Positions 35,099-44,090 of a DNA stretch of 64,000 bases are shown piece by piece; the stretch's first letter is position 1, and every line of letters starts with the position of its first letter. The DNA is from an uncultured Acetatifactor sp. (GTDB lineage: Bacteria; Bacillota; Clostridia; Lachnospirales; Lachnospiraceae), in the NCBI GenBank assembly GCA_904501885.1, contig CAJGCP010000002.1, positions 1 to 64,000 of the forward strand. Direction: 5' to 3'. The position numbers were made by a program, and so were the translations under genes. Under the pieces are notes generated by a model. It was not told where the DNA came from. It saw only the letters and a program-made list of their open reading frames with translations, and made no database searches.

Positions 35099-35362
35099 TT
35101 AAGCCATTTCGTTTACAGCCTTGCTGAGACGGGAAACTTTACGAGCTACGTTGTTCTTGTGGTAAACACCTTTGCTTGCAGCCATTTCGATAGCCTTGGT
35201 TGCAGCAGCAAGTTCAGCAGTAGCCAAAGCCTTGTCGCCAGCCTCAATCGCAGCGAAAACTTTCTTCATAGCAGTCTTAACACCGGACTTGATAGCCTTA
35301 TTTCTCTCGGCTCTTGTACGGTTAACCATAATTCTTTTCTTTGCGGATTTAATGTTAGCCAA
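35099..35362 (-). CDS. rpsT: 30S ribosomal protein S20
   Basis: S20 binds 16S rRNA early in small-subunit assembly. The 87-residue basic helical protein begins ANIKSAKKRIMVNRTRAERNKAIKS, characteristic of the family, and has an alanine-rich middle. The start codon is TTG (complement of 35360-35362), preceded by GGAGGTG seven bases away on the - strand. It is a single-gene unit with its own promoter and terminator. Confidence 0.97.
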   Translation of the reverse strand: MANIKSAKKRIMVNRTRAERNKAIKSGVKTAMKKVFAAIEAGDKALATAELAAATKAIEMAASKGVYHKNNVARKVSRLSKAVNEMA

Positions 35363-35414
35363 AGTCGTACACCTCCATTTGTATACTATTATTAAATGTT
35401 TTCAAGGGTTCACT

Positions 35415-35482
35415 TTAGCCAGACACGGGGGGCTAATGTAAACATTCGAAGTTATTTTAGTAAAAATATTGGGTTTTGTCAA
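35415..35482 (-). promoter_or_regulatory. rpsT promoter and leader hairpin
   Basis: On the - strand TTGACA (35482-35477) and TAAAAT (35459-35454) are 17 bases apart, a strong promoter. The leader of about 85 bases contains a hairpin, TTAGCC (35436-35431) with GGCTAA (35420-35415), around a ten-base loop. Confidence 0.7.
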
Positions 35483-35582
35483 CATTTATTTTATATTCTC
35501 TTGATACAAAAGAATAATTAGGGGGAAAAGGAACAAAATATTTCTAAAATTGATCATTGTGAGTTACAGGAGTGTGAAATGT

Positions 35583-36476
35583 ATGGAGAACTACAGAGTG
35601 CGTACAGACCTTGCCCTGGAGGCCAAGGAGAGTATCAGCGAAGAGGAAGCAGGAATGCATGGTGTCAGGGTGGAGGAATACCATCCGCAGGAGGGAGACA
35701 TCCGTGTGACTAAAGTAATGATTGATACTAAAAATGCCGCAAAATGCATGGGAAAGCCCATGGGCGTATATGTGACCATGGAGGCCGCTGAAATGGTGGA
35801 ACCGGACGAGGGGTATCACAGGGAGATTTCAGGGTGTTTGGCTAGGGAACTGCAGGCATTATTGCCGGAAGCAGAGAAGGAACAGGCGGTACTTGTGGTG
35901 GGATTGGGGAACCGGGAAGTGACAGCAGATGCTCTGGGGCCTCAGGTGGTAGACAATTTGCTGGTGACCAGACATATCGTTCGTGAGTATGGAAGGAGAG
36001 CCTATAATTGCGAAAAGGTAAATGAAGTGAGTGCTTTAGAGCCCGGTGTCATGGCAAAGACAGGGATGGAAACGGCAGAGATTATCAAAGGTGTGGTGAA
36101 GGAGACCAAGCCCGATGTGGTGATTGTGGTGGATGCGTTGGCAGCCCGCAGTACGAAACGATTAAACCGTACCATTCAGATTACCAATACCGGGATTTCA
36201 CCGGGGTCCGGTGTGGGAAACCACAGAGATGCCATCAACGAGGAAATCCTGGGAATTCCCGTCATTGCGGTGGGGGTACCTACGGTAGTGGATGCAGCCA
36301 CCATTGTTGGTGACGCATTGGAAAAATATTTGGAGGACAAACAGCAGATTTACTTCTCGGAGTTAAACAATATGTATATGACGGGCAAGGATATCGATGC
36401 TGTGATAAAGCGGGTAAGTTTCACAATTTCCGAAGGAATTAATATGGCCTTGTGTGATTCTGTTTCGGAAGAATAG
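35583..36476 (+). CDS. gpr: Spore germination protease GPR
   Basis: GPR degrades the small acid-soluble proteins that coat spore DNA, during germination. It is made as a zymogen in the forespore and removes its own N-terminal propeptide. The conserved acidic residues appear as D116 (GLGNREVTAD) and D184 (VVVDALAARS). I use ATG 35583 (MENYRVRTDLALEA), with AGGAG ten bases upstream, giving 297 residues. An upstream TTG at 35550 is unlikely. spoIIP follows, as in Bacillus. Confidence 0.95.
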   Translation: MENYRVRTDLALEAKESISEEEAGMHGVRVEEYHPQEGDIRVTKVMIDTKNAAKCMGKPMGVYVTMEAAEMVEPDEGYHREISGCLARELQALLPEAEKEQAVLVVGLGNREVTADALGPQVVDNLLVTRHIVREYGRRAYNCEKVNEVSALEPGVMAKTGMETAEIIKGVVKETKPDVVIVVDALAARSTKRLNRTIQITNTGISPGSGVGNHRDAINEEILGIPVIAVGVPTVVDAATIVGDALEKYLEDKQQIYFSELNNMYMTGKDIDAVIKRVSFTISEGINMALCDSVSEE

Positions 36477-36529
36477 CTGCGGGGGATGTCTCATATACTT
36501 TGTAAGAACATTTTTCGGAGGTGATATCA

Positions 36530-37702
36530 GTGGAATCTCGCATCTTGCAATCCCGCCTGATGTGGCTGTTTACGGCTTTGTGGGTCATTCTGTGGGCAGG
36601 GAGTTTTGAAGGGTATATGACGGCTACATTTTCGTTGCCCTATTATGCAATGGAGAAGGGCTATAGCGAGAACGACTGGTATCTTTGTGAGGGAGTCCGA
36701 GGTGTTTTTCCCATTTATGAATATAGTCGCGCTACGAAATACAAAATGGTTGCGTTGGCAGAAGGTGCGGAGGAAAAATGGGTATCGGAGGAACTTTCGA
36801 AAGTGCCTTCCGGGGAGGAGAACGATTTGCCCGGTCCATCTTTGGAAGAACTGATGCTACAGGAAAATCAGGTGAGTCTGCCTGCAACACCGGGGCCAAC
36901 CATACGGGAAGAGGAGCATTTTTCACCCAGGACCCAACAGACTCAGGTGGATTTAAAGGGGCTGGAAGATTATGAAACATTGGTTTCTGCCTTTTATACC
37001 ATTGATGCCAATACGTCGGCCGGTAGTGAACGGCTGAACATACATAAATTATTGGATGCAGATATGACTATAAATAAAGACCCTTCGGTGCCCCAGATAT
37101 TGATTTTTCATACCCATTCGATGGAGGGATACGCTGACGAAAATGGGGGAGGACCGGGAGCGGGGATTATGGGAGCCGGAGATTATTTGGCAACGATTTT
37201 ACGGGAAACGTATGGGTATCATGTGATTCACCATGAAGGACGTTACGACGTGGATGGCAGAAGTGATGCCTACAGCAATGCCTTGCCTGAAATTGCTAAG
37301 ATATTAGAAGAAAATCCGTCTATTGAAGTGGTTATTGATTTGCATCGGGATGAAATGCCGGAGGACAAACGTCTGGTGATGGATGTAGACGGCAGACCTA
37401 CCGCTAGATTTATGTTCTTTAATGGGTTGTCTCGTACGAAAAAGACGGGGGATATTGATTATTTATATAACCAAAATCTGGACGGGAACCTATCTTTTTC
37501 CTTTCAGATGCAGTTGAAAGCGGCGGAATATTATCCCGGTCTCACCAGAAAGATTTATCTCAAGGGGTACCGATATAATATGCACCTTGCACCGAAATAT
37601 CTGTTGGTGGAACTTGGGGCACAAAACAACACCATGGAGGAGGCATTGAACGCCTGTGGCCCTTTGGCACATGTTTTGGACTTGGTGCTATCCGGGACTT
37701 GA
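36530..37702 (+). CDS. spoIIP: Stage II sporulation protein P (cell-wall amidase/endopeptidase)
   Basis: SpoIIP hydrolyses septal peptidoglycan with SpoIID and SpoIIM so that the mother cell can engulf the forespore. It has an N-terminal membrane helix (about 12-30), a variable Pro-Glu-rich linker and the C-terminal catalytic domain. That domain begins QILIFHTHSMEGY, then VIDLHRDEMP and YLLVELGAQNNTMEEA, which supply the zinc-binding His and Glu residues. The GTG at 36530 has GGAGGTGAT eight bases upstream; another GTG at 36521 overlaps that site. 390 residues. Confidence 0.93.
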   Translation: MESRILQSRLMWLFTALWVILWAGSFEGYMTATFSLPYYAMEKGYSENDWYLCEGVRGVFPIYEYSRATKYKMVALAEGAEEKWVSEELSKVPSGEENDLPGPSLEELMLQENQVSLPATPGPTIREEEHFSPRTQQTQVDLKGLEDYETLVSAFYTIDANTSAGSERLNIHKLLDADMTINKDPSVPQILIFHTHSMEGYADENGGGPGAGIMGAGDYLATILRETYGYHVIHHEGRYDVDGRSDAYSNALPEIAKILEENPSIEVVIDLHRDEMPEDKRLVMDVDGRPTARFMFFNGLSRTKKTGDIDYLYNQNLDGNLSFSFQMQLKAAEYYPGLTRKIYLKGYRYNMHLAPKYLLVELGAQNNTMEEALNACGPLAHVLDLVLSGT

Positions 37703-37731
37703 ATTTGGCGTTTTCCGGCCTTTAGTTTTTA

Positions 37732-37760
37732 TGGACATTTGGAAGAAATTCTGTTACAAT
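37732..37760 (+). promoter_or_regulatory. Vegetative promoter of lepA-hemW
   Basis: TGGACA (37732-37737) and TACAAT (37755-37760) are 17 bases apart, each five of six to consensus. It gives the housekeeping genes lepA and hemW their own start after the sporulation gene spoIIP. Confidence 0.7.
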
Positions 37761-37795
37761 CATACTACCTATTTGGAAAGTATGAGGAGACATAG

Positions 37796-39610
37796 ATGGC
37801 AGGTATTGACCAGAATCATATTCGCAATTTTTGCATTGTTGCACATATAGACCATGGCAAATCCACCTTGGCTGATCGCATCATAGAGCACACGGGACTT
37901 TTGACCAGCAGAGAGATGCAGGCGCAGGTGTTGGACAATATGGATTTAGAGAGGGAACGTGGCATCACCATTAAGGCCCAATCCGTCAGAACAGTATATA
38001 AGGCAAAGAATGGGGAAGAGTATATTTTCAATCTGATTGATACCCCGGGACATGTGGATTTTAATTACGAGGTCAGCCGTTCCCTGGCAGCCTGTGATGG
38101 TGCGATTTTGGTGGTGGATGCGGCCCAGGGCATTGAGGCTCAGACCCTTGCCAATGTATATTTGGCGTTGGACAATGATTTGGATGTATTCCCTGTCATT
38201 AATAAAATCGACCTGCCCAGTGCAGAGCCCCAGAGAGTCATTGATGAAATAGAAGATGTGATTGGGCTGGAAGCCCAGGATGCCCCTTTGATTTCTGCTA
38301 AAAACGGCATTGGAATCGAAGATGTGTTGGAGCAGATTGTGGAAAAGATTCCGGCCCCCAAGGGAGACCCTAAAGCCCCTTTAAAGGCTTTGATTTTCGA
38401 TTCCCTATATGATTCCTATAAAGGCGTTATCGTTTTCTGCCGTGTGATGGAAGGAACTGTGAAAAAGGGTACGGAAATTCTGATGATGGCCACCGGAGCG
38501 AAGCAGGAAGTGGTCGAAGTGGGCACTTTCGGCGCCGGACAGTTCATTCCCTGTGAGGAATTGTCTGCAGGTATGGTTGGTTATATTATGGCTTCCATTA
38601 AGAACGTGAAGGATACGGCTGTGGGAGATACGGTGACGGATGCCAACAGACCCTGCGCAGAGGCACTTCCCGGATATAAAAAAGTGCAGTCCATGGTGTA
38701 CTGTGGTATGTATCCGGCAGACGGCGCCAAGTATCCGGATTTACGTGATGCATTAGAAAAACTGAAGCTGAATGATGCATCCCTCCACTATGAGCCGGAA
38801 ACTTCTATTGCTTTGGGCTTTGGATTCCGATGTGGATTCTTGGGATTGCTTCACTTGGAAGTGATTCAGGAACGTTTGGAGCGAGAGTATAATTTGGATT
38901 TGGTTACCACAGCACCTGGCGTTGTTTATAAAGTGTTTAAGACCAATGGAGAAGTCATTGAACTGACCAATCCTTCCAATCTACCAGACCCTGCAGAAAT
39001 TGAACATATGGAAGAACCCATTGTCAGTGCAGAGATTATGGTGACCAGTGAATATATCGGTGCCATTATGGAGTTGTGCCAGGAAAGACGTGGCAGATAT
39101 CTGGGTATGGAATACACTACCGGTGGACGTGCCTTGATTCGATATGATTTGCCCTTGAATGAAATTATTTATGACTTCTTCGATGCGTTGAAATCCAGAT
39201 CCAAAGGATATGCTTCCTTCGACTATGATATTAAGGGATATGAGACCTCCAAGTTGGTGAAGCTGGATATTCTTGTGAATCGAGAGGAAGTGGATGCGTT
39301 GTCCTTTATTGTGCATGGAGAATCTGCGTACGAGAGAGGACGGAAAATGTGTGAGAAACTGAAGGAAGAGATTCCCAGGCATTTGTTTGAAATCCCCATT
39401 CAGGCGGCTGTGGGTGGCAAGGTTATCGCCCGAGAGACGGTGAAGGCAATGCGCAAGGACGTGCTTGCAAAATGCTACGGCGGTGATATCACCCGTAAGA
39501 AGAAACTGTTGGAGAAACAAAAGGAAGGCAAGAAGCGCATGCGTCAGATAGGCAATGTGGAAATTCCTCAAAAGGCCTTTATGAGCGTGTTAAAATTGGA
39601 CGAGAAATAA
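37796..39610 (+). CDS. lepA: Translation elongation factor 4 (LepA)
   Basis: LepA is a ribosome-bound GTPase that aids translation under stress and ribosome assembly. The GTP-binding domain has AHIDHGKSTLADR, DTPGHVDF and NKIDLPS; the domain order matches EF-G without domain IV. The unique C-terminal domain (GGDITRKKKLLEKQKEGKKRMRQ) is intact. 604 residues is the usual length. The stop codon directly abuts the ATG of hemW, and the gpr-spoIIP-lepA-hemW order matches Bacillus. Confidence 0.97.
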   Translation: MAGIDQNHIRNFCIVAHIDHGKSTLADRIIEHTGLLTSREMQAQVLDNMDLERERGITIKAQSVRTVYKAKNGEEYIFNLIDTPGHVDFNYEVSRSLAACDGAILVVDAAQGIEAQTLANVYLALDNDLDVFPVINKIDLPSAEPQRVIDEIEDVIGLEAQDAPLISAKNGIGIEDVLEQIVEKIPAPKGDPKAPLKALIFDSLYDSYKGVIVFCRVMEGTVKKGTEILMMATGAKQEVVEVGTFGAGQFIPCEELSAGMVGYIMASIKNVKDTAVGDTVTDANRPCAEALPGYKKVQSMVYCGMYPADGAKYPDLRDALEKLKLNDASLHYEPETSIALGFGFRCGFLGLLHLEVIQERLEREYNLDLVTTAPGVVYKVFKTNGEVIELTNPSNLPDPAEIEHMEEPIVSAEIMVTSEYIGAIMELCQERRGRYLGMEYTTGGRALIRYDLPLNEIIYDFFDALKSRSKGYASFDYDIKGYETSKLVKLDILVNREEVDALSFIVHGESAYERGRKMCEKLKEEIPRHLFEIPIQAAVGGKVIARETVKAMRKDVLAKCYGGDITRKKKLLEKQKEGKKRMRQIGNVEIPQKAFMSVLKLDEK

Positions 39611-40762
39611 ATGAAACAGAATTTGGAATTGTATTTTCACATTCCCTTTTGCGAAAGAAAATGTCTGTATTGTGATTTTTTATCTGCAACCGCCACAGAA
39701 CAGACCAAAGAACAGTATATGGAGGCGCTTCTGACCGAATTGGTCGGAAGCGCCAAGCAATATGCAAACAAAGTGGTGGACACCATTTTTTTTGGTGGAG
39801 GTACACCTTCTGTGGTGGATCCCATCTATATAGAACGGGTGATGTCTGCCGTCAGGGAACATTTCTCTATGACAGAGCAACCGGAGATTACAATAGAGGT
39901 CAATCCCGGCACTGTGGACAGGAAAAAACTGCTGTGTTATCGCCGGGCCGGAATCAACCGGCTCAGCATCGGGCTGCAGTCTGCAAACGATGATGCATTA
40001 AAACGGCTTGGGAGAATTCATACCTGGGCGCAGTTCCTTGAAACCTATGAAACTGCCAGAGAACTTGGGTTTGATAATATTAATGTAGATTTGATGAGCG
40101 CACTGCCGGGACAAAGTGTGGAAGAGTATACACAAGGCCTAGAAAAGGTACTTGCATTGACACCTCCGCCGGAGCATATTTCTGCCTATAGCTTGATTTT
40201 AGAGGAGGGTACCCCTTTTTATACGATGGCGCAGGAGGGAGAACTTACTTTTCCTTCGGAAGAAGAAGATCGTGCTATGTATTATCTTACTGGGGAGATT
40301 TTGGCCCGGGCCGGGTATGATAGATATGAAATCTCTAACTATGCCCGTCCCGGAAAAGAGTGCAGGCACAATATTGGATATTGGAGACGCGTAAACTATA
40401 TTGGATATGGTATTGGCGCAGCTTCGCTTTGGGAGGATAGGAGATTTCAGAATACAGATCAGTTGACAACCTATCTGAAGAATCCTCTGGATGCAAGAAT
40501 ATCCGAAGAATTATTGACAAAAGAAGATTGCATGGAGGAATTCCTCTTTTTAGGATTACGTTTGACCCGTGGAGTTCGCCTATCGGACTTTATACAGAAC
40601 TTTGGTGTTTCTATGGAAGAACTCTTTGGGGAAGTGATAGAAAAAAATATTGCGGAGGGTTTACTGGAGCGTAAAGGTAACGGGGCAGAGGAATGGGTGT
40701 GCCTCACAGAACGTGGGCTGGATGTGAGCAATTATGTGATGGCGCAGTTTTTATTACATTGA
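39611..40762 (+). CDS. hemW: Radical SAM heme chaperone HemW
   Basis: HemW resembles oxygen-independent coproporphyrinogen III oxidase but acts as a heme-binding chaperone. The radical-SAM cluster cysteines are C14, C18 and C21 (PFCERKCLYCDF), and the GGGTPSV and EVNPGTVD motifs follow. The N-terminal extra cysteine of true HemN is absent, supporting HemW. The start codon touches the lepA stop. 383 residues is normal. No heme biosynthesis genes are in the window. Confidence 0.93.
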   Translation: MKQNLELYFHIPFCERKCLYCDFLSATATEQTKEQYMEALLTELVGSAKQYANKVVDTIFFGGGTPSVVDPIYIERVMSAVREHFSMTEQPEITIEVNPGTVDRKKLLCYRRAGINRLSIGLQSANDDALKRLGRIHTWAQFLETYETARELGFDNINVDLMSALPGQSVEEYTQGLEKVLALTPPPEHISAYSLILEEGTPFYTMAQEGELTFPSEEEDRAMYYLTGEILARAGYDRYEISNYARPGKECRHNIGYWRRVNYIGYGIGAASLWEDRRFQNTDQLTTYLKNPLDARISEELLTKEDCMEEFLFLGLRLTRGVRLSDFIQNFGVSMEELFGEVIEKNIAEGLLERKGNGAEEWVCLTERGLDVSNYVMAQFLLH

Positions 40763-40823
40763 CAGGCACGAAGCATAGAAGGTCACATAAAATAGTATTA
40801 AGACGAATCCATAGGGGTATCAT

Positions 40824-41456
40824 TTGGAAACATTTAAAATGCCGCTCAGTCGGGAAGAAGAGGCGAAGTATATTCGTATGCTGAGTCAGACCCCTGAGGA
40901 AGCAGCGTGGGCAAGGCAAATGTTGATTGAGAGGAACCTGCGGCTGGTGGCACATATTGTAAAAAAATACCAGTGTCGTGAAGAGGACACCGAGGATTAT
41001 ATTTCCATTGGATGTATCGGCTTAATCAAAGCAGTCAATACCTTTGATGAAGGAAAAGGGAGGCTGGCCACCTACGCATGCCGATGTATAGAGAACGAAC
41101 TTTTGATGTTTTTCAGAGGTAAGAAGAAATTTGGCAGAGAAATTTCTCTTTACGAGCCCATAGGTCAGGATAAAGAGGGGAATGAGATTCATCTTGTGGA
41201 TGTAATTCCCCAAGAACAGCCGGATATTGTGGATGTGATGGAACGCAATCGCCAGATTGCCTGCCTGATGGGATTGGTGGATACGGTTCTAACGGATAGA
41301 GAAAAAGAGATACTCACCTTGCGTTATGGACTTGGGGGAAGTGAACGTTTGACACAAAATGAGATTGCCGGACAATTAGGGATATCCAGAAGTTATGTGT
41401 CCAGAATAGAAAAGAAGGCACTTTCCAAACTGCGGGAGCAGATACAGGATGTATAG
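40824..41456 (+). CDS. sigK: Sporulation sigma factor Sigma-K, without a pro-sequence
   Basis: Sigma-K directs late mother-cell transcription (coat and mother-cell lysis). The diagnostic SLYEPIGQDKEGNEIHLVDVI is present, together with region 2 (ERNLRLVAHIVKKYQ) and region 4 (LGISRSYVSRIEKKAL). The gene is intact over 210 residues, with no skin-type interruption. The frame is closed by a stop at 40812-40814, so no hydrophobic pro-sequence as in Bacillus can be encoded. A TTG with AGGGG six bases upstream is my start; ATG 40839 (MPLSREEE) is the alternative. Confidence 0.92.
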   Translation: METFKMPLSREEEAKYIRMLSQTPEEAAWARQMLIERNLRLVAHIVKKYQCREEDTEDYISIGCIGLIKAVNTFDEGKGRLATYACRCIENELLMFFRGKKKFGREISLYEPIGQDKEGNEIHLVDVIPQEQPDIVDVMERNRQIACLMGLVDTVLTDREKEILTLRYGLGGSERLTQNEIAGQLGISRSYVSRIEKKALSKLREQIQDV

Positions 41457-41519
41457 ATTACAATAGAAGTAAAGGAGTGTAGTGTGTCGGAGAGGTAAAT
41501 TGAACAAGGAGGTACAAAT

Positions 41520-43064
41520 ATGTTCAGTACAACAATTACCGGCGCAGTACATGGAGTGCAGGCCTATTTGGTGCGCGTGGAAGCAGATGTTTCCGGAGGG
41601 CTTCCCGCGTTCCTGATGGTGGGGTCTCTCAGCATCGAAACAAGAGAAGCCAGGGAACGGGTGATGGTGAGCCTGAAGAATAAGGGGGTACAAATTCCGC
41701 CACGTCATATCACCGTTAATCTTTCCCCCGGCGATAAGCGTAAAGAAGGGACGGCCTTTGACCTGGCCATTGCCGTGGCAATTCTCAAAGCCACGGAAGT
41801 GATTTCGCCTACAGCCACGGAAGATACGTTGTTTCTTGGAGAATTGGGACTGGATGGTGATATCAGACCGGCAAAGGGTGTGTTGCCCATCGTTCGGGAA
41901 GCAGCCCGACAGGGTATCAAAAAGTGTATTGTTCCCTTTCAAAATTCCAAGGAAGCAGCGGTGATTCCTGGAATGGAAGTGCGAGGGGCAAGGGATATCC
42001 TGGAAGTTATCGGGTACTTGTCTGCAAAAGAAGGCGAGCAAGAGGAACAATTACCTTTGGTGGGACATGATCAAGGACCCTTGGCTCCCAATGAAACAGT
42101 GGCACACAATTTAGACTTTTCTGAAATTGCAGGGCAGGAGATGGCCAAAAGGGCAGCCGAGATTTCGGCGGCCGGATTTCATAATTTGCTGATGGTGGGG
42201 CCACCCGGCGTGGGCAAATCTATGATAGCGGGATGTATGCCTGAAATATTACCGCCTCTTAGCAGAGAGGAAAGCCTGGAGGTCACATCCATCAAAAGTA
42301 TTGCAGGGGAATTGGATCTGGGGGAAACCCTGTGTACCAGACGCCCTTTCATAAGTCCTCATCATTCTATTTCTTTGACCGCTCTCGTAGGAGGCGGGAC
42401 AATTCCGAAACCCGGCCGGATTTCGCTGGCCCACAGAGGGGTTCTCTTTCTGGACGAATTACCTGAATTTGACAAACATGTTTTGGATGCCATGAGGCAA
42501 CCCTTGGAGGAACGTAAAATCCATATTTCAAGGGTGGGCGGTAGCTTTTCGTTTCCTGCGGATTTTATTTTTGCAGGTGCCATGAATCCCTGCCCCTGTG
42601 GTTATTATCCGGACAGAAACAGGTGCCATTGTTCGGAGACGGAAATATCTCGCTATATGCGTAAGGTGTCCGGGCCAATTTTGGACCGCATAGATTTATG
42701 CGTGGAACTACAAGCAATCTCCTTGGATAAGATGAAGGGGTTCAACCACTGTGAGAATAGTGCAAGCATACGTCATAGGGTGGAAAAAGCAAGAATGCGG
42801 CAAGAACAAAGGTTTTCAAAAACTTCAATCCGGTTTAATGGTGATATCCCTGGCCCGCGGGTGGAGGAATACTGTTATTTGGGGGAAGAGGAAAAGAGAT
42901 GTATGGAGCAGTTGTATCATAATTTGCAACTGAGTATGCGTTCCTATCACAGAATAATACGGGTAGCTAGGACCATTGCAGATTTAGAGGAAGAAGAGAA
43001 AATTGGGGTAGAACATTTGATGGAAGCTGCCATGTACAGACCATCTCTAGATTATTGGAAATGA
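41520..43064 (+). CDS. yifB: YifB/ComM-family Mg-chelatase-like AAA+ ATPase
   Basis: This family (ComM in Vibrio and Haemophilus) is a hexameric helicase that promotes branch migration during natural transformation. The N-terminal Lon-like domain (VEADVSGGLPAFLMVG) is followed by the AAA+ core with Walker A GPPGVGKSM and Walker B LFLDELPEF. A four-cysteine segment (CPCGYYPDRNRCHC) and the C-terminal Mg-chelatase domain follow. AAGGAGG precedes the ATG. dprA, its usual neighbour, lies 6.6 kb downstream, beyond the opp operon. Confidence 0.92.
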   Translation: MFSTTITGAVHGVQAYLVRVEADVSGGLPAFLMVGSLSIETREARERVMVSLKNKGVQIPPRHITVNLSPGDKRKEGTAFDLAIAVAILKATEVISPTATEDTLFLGELGLDGDIRPAKGVLPIVREAARQGIKKCIVPFQNSKEAAVIPGMEVRGARDILEVIGYLSAKEGEQEEQLPLVGHDQGPLAPNETVAHNLDFSEIAGQEMAKRAAEISAAGFHNLLMVGPPGVGKSMIAGCMPEILPPLSREESLEVTSIKSIAGELDLGETLCTRRPFISPHHSISLTALVGGGTIPKPGRISLAHRGVLFLDELPEFDKHVLDAMRQPLEERKIHISRVGGSFSFPADFIFAGAMNPCPCGYYPDRNRCHCSETEISRYMRKVSGPILDRIDLCVELQAISLDKMKGFNHCENSASIRHRVEKARMRQEQRFSKTSIRFNGDIPGPRVEEYCYLGEEEKRCMEQLYHNLQLSMRSYHRIIRVARTIADLEEEEKIGVEHLMEAAMYRPSLDYWK

Positions 43065-43090
43065 TGTTATATATGGTAAAATAGGGTTGC

Positions 43091-43105
43091 CTTTTTCTGT
43101 ATAAT
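43091..43105 (+). promoter_or_regulatory. opp promoter -10 overlapped by a CodY-like box
   Basis: TATAAT lies at 43100-43105 with no good -35 at 17 bases. The 15 bases at 43091-43105 match 10 of 15 positions of the CodY consensus AATTTTCWGAAAATT, including the central TTTTCTG. CodY often represses oligopeptide transporters, so the location fits, but a 10/15 match can occur by chance. Confidence 0.4.
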
Positions 43106-43148
43106 AGTATACAATGTATTGGCAGTAAATGAAGAATGGGTGGATAAT

Positions 43149-44078
43149 ATGAGTTCAAAAACATTAGGTTATATTATAAAAAGATTATTTTTGGCAGTTT
43201 TAACGGTATGGGTTGTTATTACCGTTACCTTTTTCGCTACCAGAATGATTCCCGGAGGTCCGTTCATTGGAGAAAAGGCAACCTCTCCGGCAGCACAGGC
43301 AGCCCTGGAGGCGAAGTATGGTTTGGACAAGCCTGTGTTTGAGCAATATGTGACGTATTTGAAGGGCGTTGTGTTTGATTTTGATTTTGGCCCCTCCCTG
43401 AAACAAAGAGGCCGCATGGTTATCGATATCATTGGAGACGGCATGAAGATCAGTGCCAAGCTGGGTGTGATTGCAGCATGTAGTGCCGCAGTAGTGGGTA
43501 TTGTGTTGGGGTCCATTGCAGCCCTGCGCAGAAACAAAATCATTGATAAAGTAATTATGGTGGTGACTACGGCCTGTGTATCCATGCCTACCTTTATTAT
43601 GGGAAGCCTGATGTTAATTCTGTTTTCCCTGAAGTTGGGTTGGTTACCTGCCAATGGTGACAGTCAGGGCGGTTTGATATTGCCCATCATTTCGCTGGCA
43701 TTATATCCTATGGCATATATTACCAGATTGACCCGTTCTTCTATGTTGGATGTGTTGGGACAGGACTATATCAGAACGGCAAGAGCGAAGGGTGTGCCCA
43801 GGTTAAAGATTATTTTTGGACATGCTTTGAAGAACTCTTTGATTCCAGTAATCACCTATTTTGGCCCCATGTTGGCATATATTGTTACCGGTTCCCTGGT
43901 AGTAGAAAAGATTTTTGCAGTGCCCGGCATTGGACGTGCATTTGTAAATAGTATTACAGGTCGTGATTATACTTTGGTTATGGGTACCACGATTGTATTG
44001 GCGGTATTGATTGTAGTGATGAACCTGATCAGCGATATCCTCTATAAGGTAGTTGATCCCCGCATCAATTTGGAATAG
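43149..44078 (+). CDS. oppB: Oligopeptide ABC transporter permease OppB
   Basis: One of two permeases forming the membrane channel for peptide import. The 309-residue product has six membrane helices. It has the MIPGGPF motif after the first helix and the cytoplasmic coupling loop with EAA-type sequence (YIRTARAKGVPRLKIIFGHALKNSLIPV). I start at ATG 43149; an in-frame TTG ten codons upstream is unlikely. It opens a five-gene operon with short gaps. Confidence 0.93.
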   Translation: MSSKTLGYIIKRLFLAVLTVWVVITVTFFATRMIPGGPFIGEKATSPAAQAALEAKYGLDKPVFEQYVTYLKGVVFDFDFGPSLKQRGRMVIDIIGDGMKISAKLGVIAACSAAVVGIVLGSIAALRRNKIIDKVIMVVTTACVSMPTFIMGSLMLILFSLKLGWLPANGDSQGGLILPIISLALYPMAYITRLTRSSMLDVLGQDYIRTARAKGVPRLKIIFGHALKNSLIPVITYFGPMLAYIVTGSLVVEKIFAVPGIGRAFVNSITGRDYTLVMGTTIVLAVLIVVMNLISDILYKVVDPRINLE

Positions 44079-44090
44079 GAGACGAGACAA

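Noticed and set aside
40759..40793. TTGACA with TAAAAT before sigK as a vegetative promoter
   Set aside because: The spacing is 23 bases, too long; a CATAAAAT that recalls a Sigma-E -10 has no matching -35.
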